Shown: in pieces, positions 27,658 to 36,641 of the stretch
Layout: every line of letters starts with the position of its first letter
Numbering within the stretch: position 1 is the stretch's first letter
Assembly (NCBI RefSeq): GCF_002224365.1
Contig: NZ_CP022437.1
Coordinates: forward strand, 682,001 to 746,000
Length of the DNA: 64,000 nucleotides
Direction of reading: 5' to 3'
Origin: Virgibacillus necropolis
GTDB lineage: Bacteria; Bacillota; Bacilli; Bacillales; Amphibacillaceae
The notes under the pieces: model-generated
Databases searched by the model: none
What the model was told of the DNA's origin: nothing
Seen by the model: only the letters and a program-made list of their open reading frames with translations
Program-made: the position numbers and the translations under genes

Positions 27658-28873
27658 GAAATAGCCGCCTCTGATTAAGCGCGAATCCAATTGCGAGATA
27701 AAAATAGAGTGTAAATGTTTTATCTTCGAGCATGGAATAGAATGTACTACCAATTAACCCGACAAGCATCAAGAAGAATACATACGAATGCCGTGTTCGT
27801 TTTGCTAGTTGGTAAATAAATAGCAGCATGAATAGTGTTCCAATAATTCCTGTCTCAACTAGAATCTGCATATATTGATTGTCCGCATACATACTAGACG
27901 GAATATCATAACGATCATAAATGGGCGACTCAAACGACACTGTTGCTGCGCTTCCATATGTACCAAAACCTGTTCCGACTACTGGATGGTCAATAAATAT
28001 TTGTACTCCTTTTTTAACGACAAACACACGTCCACCGCTAGCACTTTGTTGTATGCGTTTTTCGGAGAACATATCGACAAATCGGTCAGATGTCTCTTTC
28101 CCCGTATTTTCGGTAATTTGATCAATAGGGAAATAGACCAATGCGATCGCAAGAGAGAAAAAAAGAGCTGTTTGCACAAGGTAATTCCATTTCTTTTTCA
28201 TTAAACTAAGTATGAGTAAGGCAAGACCAAACGCTATTAATGTTCCTCTTGAATACGTTAATAGAATAGTTCCAGCTAAAAGGACAAGTCCTATGTTCAA
28301 CAATACGGAGTAGTTTGCAGCTAGCTTTTTTAAATAAAGCGTTAGGAAAAACACGATCATTAAATAGACCGCCAAGACGTTAGGATTAGCAACCAACCCA
28401 TAAATTCGATCACTGTTTACGGCAGCTAACTCCCAGCTTTGCCAAGTTTCTGGAACAAGTAAGGTTCGGTGTGATAGTTTTTCAATTAATCCATGAATCG
28501 AAAGTGCACACCCCATGAAAAAGGATATCCACAATAAATGTTGGATGTCTTTTTTTGTGATCAGCATTTCGCAGGCAACAAATAGAAGCAATGCGGGAAT
28601 AAGAAAGGCCCTAATTTGCATCAATATTGCAATTGGAATCACACCCGTAAGTAAAGCGGATACAGACCCTACCAGAAGGAATAGAAAAAAGTAGAGTATG
28701 AATCGATAGCGAGTTACAAGTAATCTTTTTCGTTCGATGGCGGTTTGTGCAAAAAGCGCAAGTATCACTATGTCCCCGGCAAATCGTGTGACTGGATAAA
28801 TTTCAGCTAATAACTGTCTTATCGGAAAGTAAATGAGAAGAAAAATAAGTCCATATTTTGTAAAGCGTGTCAT
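27650..28873 (-). CDS. O-antigen ligase/polymerase-like membrane protein
   Basis: This 407-residue protein has about ten hydrophobic segments and the central Wzy_C-type region (PF04932). It contains LTYSRGTLIAFGLALL (near residue 210) and a long extracytoplasmic loop with HPVVGTGFGTYGS (near residue 285), both hallmarks of the family. Such proteins polymerise or ligate lipid-linked glycans. The start is ATG 28873 behind GGGGGTG seven bases away; upstream in-frame starts lack a site. It is coupled to the MurJ-like gene. The polymer is unknown. Confidence 0.82.
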   Translation of the reverse strand: MTRFTKYGLIFLLIYFPIRQLLAEIYPVTRFAGDIVILALFAQTAIERKRLLVTRYRFILYFFLFLLVGSVSALLTGVIPIAILMQIRAFLIPALLLFVACEMLITKKDIQHLLWISFFMGCALSIHGLIEKLSHRTLLVPETWQSWELAAVNSDRIYGLVANPNVLAVYLMIVFFLTLYLKKLAANYSVLLNIGLVLLAGTILLTYSRGTLIAFGLALLILSLMKKKWNYLVQTALFFSLAIALVYFPIDQITENTGKETSDRFVDMFSEKRIQQSASGGRVFVVKKGVQIFIDHPVVGTGFGTYGSAATVSFESPIYDRYDIPSSMYADNQYMQILVETGIIGTLFMLLFIYQLAKRTRHSYVFFLMLVGLIGSTFYSMLEDKTFTLYFYLAIGFALNQRRLFHE

Positions 28874-28984
28874 CAAAACACCCCCAATCCTCATTATGTA
28901 CAATTTTTACTCAGATTATAATTCATTCACAAATTGGTTATATTAACTAGGGACATTATACAAAAAAGTGAGTGAAAGAGTCCT

Positions 28985-30079
28985 ATGAAAATACTTCATT
29001 TAAATGCTGGAAACGAAACAGGCGGTGGGATGCATCATATTTTGAGTCTACTTGACAAGCTGAATCGAGAAGAATTTGTGCTGGGAGTATTAGAAGAAGG
29101 TGAAATGCTGCATCGTGCGCGAAATCTAGGTATTGAAACGGTTCATTTTGCTAGTCCGAAAAGGCTAAGCATACCGCTTATAAAAAATATTGTTACTTAT
29201 ATAAAAGAACAACGGATTCAAGTTGTACATACGCATGGGCCTAGAGCAAATGTTTACGCCAAACTCTTAAAAAAATTAGTACCTTTTCAATGGATTGTGA
29301 CTGTACATAGTGACCCTTTCTATGACTTTCGCGGAAAAGGGTTATATGGGGAATTTTTGTGCCGACTACATACAAATGCGATTAAGTGTGCTGACCGCGT
29401 TATCGCAATCTCATCACCTTTTCAAACAATGCTAGAGAAAAAAGGTGTTCAATCAACTAAAATTAAAACCGTACTGAATGGAATAGATTTTCAAAAAAAC
29501 ATGTTAGAAAACTATATGCGTTCAGATATTGGATATCAGGAAGCGGATTTTCTATTTTTGATGGTTGCAAGGCTTGAAAAGGTCAAACAACATAAACTGG
29601 CATTAAAAGCTTTTGCAGATTTGCTATACCTACACTCTCAGTGTCAGTTGCTCTTAGTAGGGGACGGCACACTACGAAGAGAATTAGAGCTTGACGTGGC
29701 AAGATTAGGCATTACCGAACATGTTCATTTTCTAGGGCACTGCCAGGATGTAGAATGCTTTTACAGGTTAGCAGATGTAACCATACTGACATCCGCTAGT
29801 GAAAGTTTTCCACTTGTTTTACTTGAATCTGCAAGAGCTGGCACACCAGTTATTTCAACAAATGTGGGTGGGGTAAAGGAGTTAATTACCGATTCCACAA
29901 TTGGGTGGCTAGTGGAGGAATCTGATATTACAAAAGCCATGAATGAAGCTATATTTTTTAAAAAAGAGGGTAAGTTACAAGTAATGGGCGAAAAATTGCG
30001 TCTCCATGCATCTAGTAAATTTTCGTTGGAGATTTTTGCCGAAAACATATATAATGTATACTTAGATATGAAAATGTAA
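28985..30079 (+). CDS. Glycosyltransferase family 4 protein
   Basis: This is a 364-residue GT-B enzyme. The N-terminal domain opens with LHLNAGNETGGGMHHILSLL, and the C-terminal domain has LMVARLEKVKQHKLALKAF (near residue 193) and the EX7E signature ESFPLVLLESARAGTPV (near residue 274). These fix the family but not the sugar. It is divergent from the polymerase-like gene and 50 bases upstream of tagO. It may build the glycan exported by the MurJ-like and polymerase-like proteins. Confidence 0.85.
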   Translation: MKILHLNAGNETGGGMHHILSLLDKLNREEFVLGVLEEGEMLHRARNLGIETVHFASPKRLSIPLIKNIVTYIKEQRIQVVHTHGPRANVYAKLLKKLVPFQWIVTVHSDPFYDFRGKGLYGEFLCRLHTNAIKCADRVIAISSPFQTMLEKKGVQSTKIKTVLNGIDFQKNMLENYMRSDIGYQEADFLFLMVARLEKVKQHKLALKAFADLLYLHSQCQLLLVGDGTLRRELELDVARLGITEHVHFLGHCQDVECFYRLADVTILTSASESFPLVLLESARAGTPVISTNVGGVKELITDSTIGWLVEESDITKAMNEAIFFKKEGKLQVMGEKLRLHASSKFSLEIFAENIYNVYLDMKM

Positions 30080-30128
30080 ACGGTTCAACGTTTTCGTATA
30101 TGTTATATATGAAAAATGAGGTGCAAAA

Positions 30129-31184
30129 ATGATTGAAATTACTTTACTTGCCTCGTTAACGTTACTAATATCACTACTTTTAACTCCACTTTTAATTAAA
30201 TTTGCATTAAAAATTAACGCGACGGATAAACCAAATTATCGTAAAGCACACTCTGTTCCAACACCAACCCTTGGCGGTATTGCAATTTTTATTAGCTTTC
30301 TTGTCGGATTACTCATTTTACAACCATCTAGTGATTATCATGCAGCTGTTGTTACTGGTGCGTTTATCATCATTATCATGGGAGTTTTTGACGATTTGTA
30401 CAATCTGTCAGCAAAAACCAAATTTATTGTACAAATAGGTGTAGCTTTACTAATTGTTTTCTGGGGCGGACTACAGGTTGAATTTATCAATTTGCCATTT
30501 GGTGGTCAAATTGAATTCGGGTTCTTTAGTTCGATTGTAACCATTTTTTGGATCGTTGGAATTACCAATGCCATTAATTTAATTGATGGATTGGACGGAC
30601 TTGCTGCAGGTGTTTCATCTATTGCATTATTTACTATTGCTGGTATGGCTGTGTTAATGGGTGATGTATATGTTACAACGATGGCACTTATTTTATTTTT
30701 TAGTACAGTAGGATTTTTAAAGTTTAACTTTTATCCTGCAAAAATCTTTATGGGTGATACAGGAGCATTATTTCTCGGATATATGATTGGGGTATTAGCG
30801 CTGCTCGGCTTTAAAAATATTACGATTGTATCGTTTGTCATACCAATATTTATTCTTGGAGTGCCAATTTCTGATACGTTAATTGCGATGGTGAGGAGAA
30901 GGGTTAACAGGCAACCAATGTCTAGCCCAGATAGCTCACATTTACATCACAGATTAATGAAATCTGGCTTCACACATAGGCAAACAGTGCTATTTATTTA
31001 TTCACTAAGTGGGATGTTCAGCTTAGCTGCTTTCTTATTTTCGATGACAACCTTGTGGGGTTCGATTATCATCATGTCTGTCGCATTACTCGCGATTGAA
31101 ATATTGATTGAAAACTTGGGCATGATTAATAATGACTTTAAACCATTGACCAACTTTGTGAAGAGTTTACGTCAGAAGAGTTGA
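30129..31184 (+). CDS. tagO: Undecaprenyl-phosphate GlcNAc-1-phosphate transferase TagO/WecA
   Basis: TagO loads GlcNAc-1-phosphate onto undecaprenyl phosphate and so starts wall teichoic acid synthesis and often other wall polymers. The 351 residues have about 11 hydrophobic segments and the family's motifs: DKPNYRKAH (near residue 33), GVFDDLYNLSAK, NLIDGLDGLAAG (near residue 150), FMGDTGALFLGY (near residue 210) and SHLHHRLM (near residue 270). The start ATG follows GAGGTG. It is separated from most other tag genes, as in Bacillus subtilis. Confidence 0.93.
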   Translation: MIEITLLASLTLLISLLLTPLLIKFALKINATDKPNYRKAHSVPTPTLGGIAIFISFLVGLLILQPSSDYHAAVVTGAFIIIIMGVFDDLYNLSAKTKFIVQIGVALLIVFWGGLQVEFINLPFGGQIEFGFFSSIVTIFWIVGITNAINLIDGLDGLAAGVSSIALFTIAGMAVLMGDVYVTTMALILFFSTVGFLKFNFYPAKIFMGDTGALFLGYMIGVLALLGFKNITIVSFVIPIFILGVPISDTLIAMVRRRVNRQPMSSPDSSHLHHRLMKSGFTHRQTVLFIYSLSGMFSLAAFLFSMTTLWGSIIIMSVALLAIEILIENLGMINNDFKPLTNFVKSLRQKS

Positions 31185-31189
31185 AAAAT

Positions 31190-31505
31190 ATCCTACTATA
31201 ATAATTGTAAGAAAAGCGCAAGCGCCCGTTTAGCAACGTACAAACTGCGCCCGTGCAACACGGGTGGTTCGATGTTTTCGCGCAAAGCGACGGTCTTAAT
31301 CGAACATTCTTTCGCAATGAGATAAAGGAAACATGCCCCTGCAACAGGGGTATGCCGACGCCTGAGCGACAGCCCGTAGTTAGTCGGCCTTCCTTTTTCA
31401 ACAACCGATGTTGACTTATCGTAGTGGAGAAGTGTGAAGTTTGCTAGTTGCTGGGCGCTGGAGCTGGACATGACCGTTGATATAAGTAAGCTTAATAGAG
31501 CCAAA
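31190..31505. repeat. Bacillaceae-type dispersed repeat after tagO
   Basis: The gap contains AGAAAAGCGCAAGCGCCCG near its left end and GGGCGCTGGAGCTGGAC near its right end, inverse-related ends, with several hairpins between (for example GCCCGTGCAACACGGG). I recognise this style of repeat from intergenic regions of Bacillus-group genomes. A fragment with similar words (TCTAGGCGCTAGACCTAGAC) occurs at 32742-32763. No protein coding is supported. Confidence 0.55.
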
Positions 31506-31526
31506 TTTTATACTTTCCTTACGTGC

Positions 31527-31566
31527 AAAAAAAGAGTCTAAATCGTTTACGATTTAGACTCTTATT
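31527..31566. terminator. Bidirectional terminator between tagO and the LCP gene
   Basis: A perfect 14-bp stem (31532-31545 and 31550-31563) with a TTTA loop; a run of A on the left is the T tract for the minus-strand LCP gene. Confidence 0.88.
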
Positions 31567-31585
31567 ACTTTAAGTTACCCGTAAC

Positions 31586-32665
31586 TTAATAGGTTGTCGT
31601 GCTTTCTGTTTCGTTACCATTTGATGCAGAATTTGGATCTTCATTATCGTTATTCTCATAAAGTTTCGCTGTAGCCGGGTCAATACCTAAATGACGTTTC
31701 AACAACTCTTTTGTTTCTTCAAGAGCAATTTCATCTAGTTTCCAGTAATACGTATCTGTTGGTCGGTAGTTACTTCCTTCCAGTGTCAGTGTATCAATCT
31801 CTAAATTTCCTGTCCCTGTTCCATAAGCAATGAAACTTTTCATCTCATCGAAGGTCATATTGGTTGTCATATTTTCACCAAGAGCCTCAATAATTTCATC
31901 GTATTTAAGAACTGAGTTTAGAGAAGTTGCCTTCTGAACAACGGATTTAATAATTTCCTGCTGTCGTTTACCACGTTGAATGTCGTTATCATAATGTCTA
32001 GTACGGGCTAGCGCAAGTGCTTCTTCACCATTTAATTGTTGCTCGCCAGGTAAAAGATGGATAGCCCTAGCCTTATCTTTTGAATTTTGTTCATATAATT
32101 CATAAGGAACGTCTACAGTAATTCCATTAACGGCATTTACAACATCAATAAACGCGTTGAAGTTCACTTTTACGTAATAGTCGACTGGAATTTCAAGCAA
32201 GTTCTCCACTGTTTTAATTGTTGCTGGTGGACCACCATAAGCATGTGCATGATTGATTTTTGTTTCATAACCAACCTCAGGAATATATACCAATGAGTCA
32301 CGTGGAATACTTACTAGCTTGACACTTTTATCTTCAATATTAAGTGTAGCAAGCATTAATGTGTCTGAACGGGCATTCCCTTTATTATTGCGAACATCAC
32401 TTTGATCAACACCAATTATTAAAACAGAGACATTATCTTCAGCAGGATCTACTGCTTCCTCACGAAGCTCTGATTTAGCTCGACCATCATCCTTGTAAGA
32501 ATCTGAGAAAACAGATTCAGCTTTTGTATATAAAATTGCTGCATAGGTAACTAGGCTTAGAAAAAGAACTAGAATAGGTACTAATATAAAATAAGCGCGC
32601 TTGCGTAACTTTCTTTTCCTACCCCTTTTAACTATACGGCTTTGCGTTGATTTATCTTTAGACAT
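31586..32665 (-). CDS. LytR-CpsA-Psr (LCP) family teichoic acid ligase
   Basis: LCP proteins transfer undecaprenyl-linked teichoic acid or other polymers to peptidoglycan on the outer face. The 359 residues start with a basic stretch (RKRKLRKR) and one membrane helix (about 26-48). The LCP domain follows (about 90-240), with SVLIIGVDQSD, ARSDTLMLATL, VSIPRDSLVYIP and RQQEIIKSV, including the pyrophosphate-binding arginines. An acidic Asn/Ser-rich tail ends the protein. It could be TagT, TagU or TagV; these cannot be separated by eye. It acts after TagGH in the pathway. Confidence 0.9.
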   Translation of the reverse strand: MSKDKSTQSRIVKRGRKRKLRKRAYFILVPILVLFLSLVTYAAILYTKAESVFSDSYKDDGRAKSELREEAVDPAEDNVSVLIIGVDQSDVRNNKGNARSDTLMLATLNIEDKSVKLVSIPRDSLVYIPEVGYETKINHAHAYGGPPATIKTVENLLEIPVDYYVKVNFNAFIDVVNAVNGITVDVPYELYEQNSKDKARAIHLLPGEQQLNGEEALALARTRHYDNDIQRGKRQQEIIKSVVQKATSLNSVLKYDEIIEALGENMTTNMTFDEMKSFIAYGTGTGNLEIDTLTLEGSNYRPTDTYYWKLDEIALEETKELLKRHLGIDPATAKLYENNDNEDPNSASNGNETESTTTY

Positions 32666-33138
32666 AACATTTTCCCCTTTAATTTCCTAACGTTTGAAAT
32701 TATTCTTGGCACAACTATAGTAATGAATATAAGACGTCTCGAGTGTCTAGGCGCTAGACCTAGACAGATAATCGCCAAAGTTTGATGCTTTCTTATCTGT
32801 TAAAATAGTAATCATCCATGTTACCACAAAACTTACTTTTATACATAGATTTATGGAACATTAACCTTTATTTTACTATGAATATGCTTATTCGTAAATT
32901 AAAATTTTATTACATTTCTGTAAGATAAGGTTACAAATACAGACAGGTTATTGCTATAGACGTTTTTAAAAGAAAAAATGTTTCTGTAAAATGTTGTCTA
33001 ATATTAATGAAAAACCGCGAATAATAGAAATTGATTAGTAAAGTAAAATCGGAATTTAAGTTTAAAGTTATTTGTTTTTATTTTGTAAACAAAAAAGCTT
33101 CAGCAGTTGCTGGAGCTTTTCAAACGCTCATCTACAGA
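32666..33138. other. Intergenic region, no gene seen
   Basis: The stretch is AT-rich, with a small palindromic fragment at 32742-32763 resembling the end of the 31190 repeat. The LCP promoter must lie within it. A hairpin (33093-33105 and 33108-33120) followed by T residues on the minus strand terminates the downstream phosphodiesterase gene. Confidence 0.5.
33088..33122 (-). terminator. Terminator after the second phosphodiesterase gene
   Basis: A 13-bp stem with one G-T pair (33093-33105 and 33108-33120) is followed on the minus strand by TTTTTTG. Confidence 0.8.
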
Positions 33139-33894
33139 TTAACTAATTTTCATTGCCTTTTTCTCAGTGGTATTAGCAGAATGGGCGAAAATTTTGGGGT
33201 TATTTGAGAAAACGCCATCTACCCCAAAGTCCATTAAACGGTTATACATTTTAACTTTGTTTACAGTATATGGATAAACCTTATACCCCAGCTTATGAGA
33301 TTCGGTAACCAGTTTTTTATTTGTATGCTTTGCATTTGGATGTATGCTAGTAATAGTTAAACCACAATTTCTCGCGTATTCCCATGGTTTAAAAAACTTT
33401 TGATTAAAAAGTAACCCTAACTTTATATTAGGTGCTCTTTTCTGCACAATTTTTAATGCATCGTGGTCAAATGAAGAAATTAAAACGTTGTCTAGACGAT
33501 TATATTGATGTAAACAATCTATTAGTATATCTTCAATTCCTTCATATGCAACTGGTTTATTCTTGATCTCAATATTTAATAAAATATCTTCGGGCAGCAT
33601 TTCTAGGACTTCTTCTAGGGTTGCCAATGTGATTCCTCTATATCTTCTGGAAAAGGATGAACCGACATCTATTTTCTTAATAGTTTCAAGTGTGTAATCT
33701 TTAATAAAACCTGATGTTTTTTTGTTATACCGGGTTAAGTTATGATCATGGACTACTATTAAACGGTTATCCTTTGTAAGTTGAACATCTAGTTCTATTG
33801 CTTTGACGTTATGCTCGATTGCCTTTTCCATTGCTGGTAACGTATTTTCTGGTGCTTCTGTTAGGGAACCCCTATGTGCAAAATTTAGTATCAT
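33139..33894 (-). CDS. Glycerophosphodiester phosphodiesterase (second copy)
   Basis: This is a paralog of the enzyme at 25401-26117, with the same GDPD signature (NFAHRGS, APENT, ELDVQLTKD, VVHDHN, IEIKN) and no signal peptide. It carries an extra basic tail of about 12 residues. The start is set at ATG 33894 (251 residues), with GAGGAG about 10 bases upstream; an in-frame GTG at 33903 sits too close to that site. The two copies are alike over their full length, so they look like a lineage-level duplication. Divergent from dacC. Confidence 0.87.
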   Translation of the reverse strand: MILNFAHRGSLTEAPENTLPAMEKAIEHNVKAIELDVQLTKDNRLIVVHDHNLTRYNKKTSGFIKDYTLETIKKIDVGSSFSRRYRGITLATLEEVLEMLPEDILLNIEIKNKPVAYEGIEDILIDCLHQYNRLDNVLISSFDHDALKIVQKRAPNIKLGLLFNQKFFKPWEYARNCGLTITSIHPNAKHTNKKLVTESHKLGYKVYPYTVNKVKMYNRLMDFGVDGVFSNNPKIFAHSANTTEKKAMKIS

Positions 33895-34164
33895 TCTATT
33901 CACGCTCCTCTGATTTAATATGTGAACTTCGTGATATTTCTTTTTCTTAGTATCATTATAAATCGAACTTATTAAGTGAGTATTAATTAGAGGTAAATGT
34001 TATGTAAATATTAAGAAACAAAATTCAACAAAACCAACCCCGATAGCAAATTTCTCCACATAGGATAAAAGCATTATTTACTATACAAATTGTTCTACTT
34101 TATGTACATAATCGTATAATTAAAAGTCAAACTATTCATATGTAGAAGAGGACGTGATTGTTTT

Positions 34165-35694
34165 ATGCACAAAGGTTATGTAAAAAAGATTTCTCTATTT
34201 TTCCTGATAGCTATGATGGTATTTTTACCGTTTACCAGTGGGGAAAAAGCATTATTTTTCCCATCATCTGGGGAATCAACACATGTCGCATCAGCTAAAT
34301 CAGCACAATTAGATGATAAGATTGAACAAATTCTTAATGATGAATCCCTAAACGGAGCCGTAACTGGCGTAAGTATTCTTAACGCGGCTAATGGTGAAAG
34401 CTTGTTTGAAAATTTAGGTGATACACGATTACATCCAGCGTCCAATATGAAGTTGCTTACAGGTGTAGCAGCAATGGAGACGCTTGGAGCGGATTACCAA
34501 TTTACGACAGAAGTACTGACTGATGGTCGTATTAAAGGGAAGGTTCTACATGGTAATTTATATTTGAAAGGAAAAGGCGATCCAACACTGATGGAAAGAG
34601 ATTTGGATCAGTTTGCAAAGGAATTGAAAGCAAAAGGTATTAAAAATATTAAAGGAAATTTGATCGCTGATGATAGTTGGTATGGCGATGTTCGATTATC
34701 TCAGGATATAAATTGGTCTGACGAACCGTTCTATACCGCTGCCCAAATCTCCGCCTTAACGTTAGCGCCAAATGAAGATTATGACGCTGGAACGGTCATC
34801 GTTGAAGTGACTCCTAGTACAAAAGTTGGCGAGAGTGCTCAAGTGAAGCTAACACCAGAAACGGATTACGTCACAATTGTCAACAAAGCGAAAACAGTCG
34901 CAGAAGGCGCGGAAAAAGATATTTCGATTGAGCGAGAACACGGCTCGAATAATATTGTGATTGAGGGAACGATCCCTACAGATGGATCGAGATCGAGGTC
35001 ATGGTCTTCTGTATGGGAACCAACGGGATATGCACTTGATGTATTTAAAAAATCACTTGAAGAAAACGGGATAAAGTTTATCGGTAAATCGGAGGCGAAA
35101 CTCGGTGTTACACCAAAAGAGGCAACAGTTTTAACGTCAAAAAAGTCGATGCCTTTAAAAGATCTTTTTATCCCATTTATGAAACTAAGTAACAACGGCC
35201 ATGCTGAAGTCCTTGTAAAAGAAATGGGTAAAATCGTACACAATGAAGGTAGTTGGGATAAGGGACTACAAGTGGTCGAGGAAACGATAAGTGCATTAGG
35301 TATTAACACAGAAACGATTATGTTCCGAGACGGTTCTGGCATGTCACACAAAAACATGGTTCCAGCAAATGAAATTTCACAAATGCTTTTTGCTATTCAA
35401 GATAAAAGCTGGTTCCCCGCATTTGAAAAATCTCTACCAGTAGCAGGCAATTCTGAACGATTCGTTGGCGGTACATTGCGTAATCGGATGACAGAGGAAC
35501 CAGCAAAAGGAAATGTTTTAGCAAAAACGGGATCACTAACAGGAATGTCCGCATTATCTGGATACGTTACAACTAAAGATGGAGAGGAATTGATATTCTC
35601 GATCATGGTTAATAATTATCTAGGCTCCTCATCTGCAATAACGGCTATTGAAGACAAAATAGCAACTACTCTTGCAAAGCATGAATTTGAGTAG
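34165..35694 (+). CDS. dacC: D-alanyl-D-alanine carboxypeptidase/endopeptidase (PBP4 type, S13)
   Basis: This exported enzyme removes the terminal D-Ala from peptidoglycan stems or cuts cross-links. The 509 residues begin with a basic region and a hydrophobic segment (about 8-25). The three active-site motifs are SNMK (S93), SNN (S342) and KTG (K454). The long insert between the first two motifs is typical of S13 enzymes. The start ATG 34165 follows AGAGGACG. A TATAAT box at 34115-34120 probably belongs to its promoter. A terminator hairpin follows. Confidence 0.9.
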   Translation: MHKGYVKKISLFFLIAMMVFLPFTSGEKALFFPSSGESTHVASAKSAQLDDKIEQILNDESLNGAVTGVSILNAANGESLFENLGDTRLHPASNMKLLTGVAAMETLGADYQFTTEVLTDGRIKGKVLHGNLYLKGKGDPTLMERDLDQFAKELKAKGIKNIKGNLIADDSWYGDVRLSQDINWSDEPFYTAAQISALTLAPNEDYDAGTVIVEVTPSTKVGESAQVKLTPETDYVTIVNKAKTVAEGAEKDISIEREHGSNNIVIEGTIPTDGSRSRSWSSVWEPTGYALDVFKKSLEENGIKFIGKSEAKLGVTPKEATVLTSKKSMPLKDLFIPFMKLSNNGHAEVLVKEMGKIVHNEGSWDKGLQVVEETISALGINTETIMFRDGSGMSHKNMVPANEISQMLFAIQDKSWFPAFEKSLPVAGNSERFVGGTLRNRMTEEPAKGNVLAKTGSLTGMSALSGYVTTKDGEELIFSIMVNNYLGSSSAITAIEDKIATTLAKHEFE

Positions 35695-35754
35695 AACTGA
35701 AATAAATTTGCGAAGTGGTGTTGGATAATCGAGTGCAGCCTCTATTAAATAACA

Positions 35755-35806
35755 AAAATTAATCGACAGAGTGTGCATATGCATGCTCTGTCGATTAATT
35801 TTTATA
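35755..35806 (+). terminator. Terminator after dacC
   Basis: A stem of about 15 bp (AATTAATCGACAGAG and its inverse) around a TGCATATGCA centre is followed by TTTTTAT. The arm word TTAATCGACAG resembles the 21-nt repeat family. Confidence 0.85.
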
Positions 35807-35824
35807 GAAAAATCTAAATAATAG

Positions 35825-35853
35825 TTTAATTGTAATCGCTTTCATGATATAAT
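35825..35853 (+). promoter_or_regulatory. Promoter with a perfect cre site before the GntR operon
   Basis: TGTAATCGCTTTCA (35831-35844) fits the cre consensus TGNAANCGNWNNCA at every fixed position. It lies between a weak -35 (TTTAAT, 35825-35830) and a consensus -10 TATAAT (35848-35853) with 17-base spacing. CcpA binding there would block transcription when preferred sugars are present. Confidence 0.75.
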
Positions 35854-35906
35854 CAACGAAATTGGACCAGCCACTTTACCATTTGAATGAAGGGATGAAC
35901 TTCTTT

Positions 35907-36602
35907 ATGGAATTATTGCCGGTCAGAAAAAAACGTGTGTATCAAGATATTGTTGAACAAATCAAGCAAGCAATTGAAAGGGGGGAGATTTCCCAAGGTG
36001 AGAAATTGCCGTCTGAAAGGACCTTAGCAGAAACTTTTTCTGTTTCAAGAACCTCTATTAAAGAAGCTTTTAGTGTATTAGAGTCGGCAGGTATAGTTGA
36101 AATCAAGCAGGGAAGTGGCGTCTTTCTATTAAAAAACAACACAGCTGATATTATCGCAAGAATCACCTCGGTTATCCGCGGGACAGCGGTTGATATCGTA
36201 GAACTTATGGAACTTAGACAGTCGATAGAAGGCGATGCAGCTTATTATGCCGCATTACGTGGTGATAAAAAGGATGTAGAGGTTATCTATAAAGCCTTTT
36301 GTGATCTGGAAAATGCCGTTCTGAATAAAAAGATTGCAGCAGAGGAGGATTTAGCATTTCACATGTCAATTGCAAGTGCAGCTAAGAATTCTATTGTCAA
36401 AAAAGTGATGTATATGATCTCAGATCAAGTTCTAGAAGGGTTGAAAGAAAGTCGGACAAACACGTTAAAAGTACCTAATAATAGCAAAATAATCCTGGGT
36501 GAACACCGAGTAATTTATGAAGCTATCCAAGAAGAAAACCCTGGTAAGGCAAAAGAAGCAATGTGTAATCATTTACAAAAAGTTAAACATCGATATTTGT
36601 AA
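35907..36602 (+). CDS. GntR-family (FadR subfamily) transcriptional regulator
   Basis: This is a DNA-binding repressor or activator of about 231 residues. The N-terminal winged helix reads VYQDIVEQIKQAIERGEISQ, GEKLPSERTLAETFSVSRTS and GIVEIKQGSGVFL; a C-terminal FCD ligand-binding domain (about 85-220) has ELRQSIEGDAAYYAA and the metal-ligand histidine region. FadR-type regulators usually sense organic acids. The start is placed at ATG 35907, 11 bases after GAAGGG; ATG 35895 directly abuts that site. It is the first gene of an operon with the Nramp-like transporter and LhgO, so 2-hydroxyglutarate or a relative is the likely ligand. Confidence 0.88.
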   Translation: MELLPVRKKRVYQDIVEQIKQAIERGEISQGEKLPSERTLAETFSVSRTSIKEAFSVLESAGIVEIKQGSGVFLLKNNTADIIARITSVIRGTAVDIVELMELRQSIEGDAAYYAALRGDKKDVEVIYKAFCDLENAVLNKKIAAEEDLAFHMSIASAAKNSIVKKVMYMISDQVLEGLKESRTNTLKVPNNSKIILGEHRVIYEAIQEENPGKAKEAMCNHLQKVKHRYL

Positions 36603-36641
36603 AGGTCACATTAATTAACCATTTACAGGGAGGTAGTTTAG

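Noticed and set aside
34866-35357. 163-codon frame antisense to dacC
   Set aside because: It overlaps the PBP4-type coding sequence fully and has no start signal.
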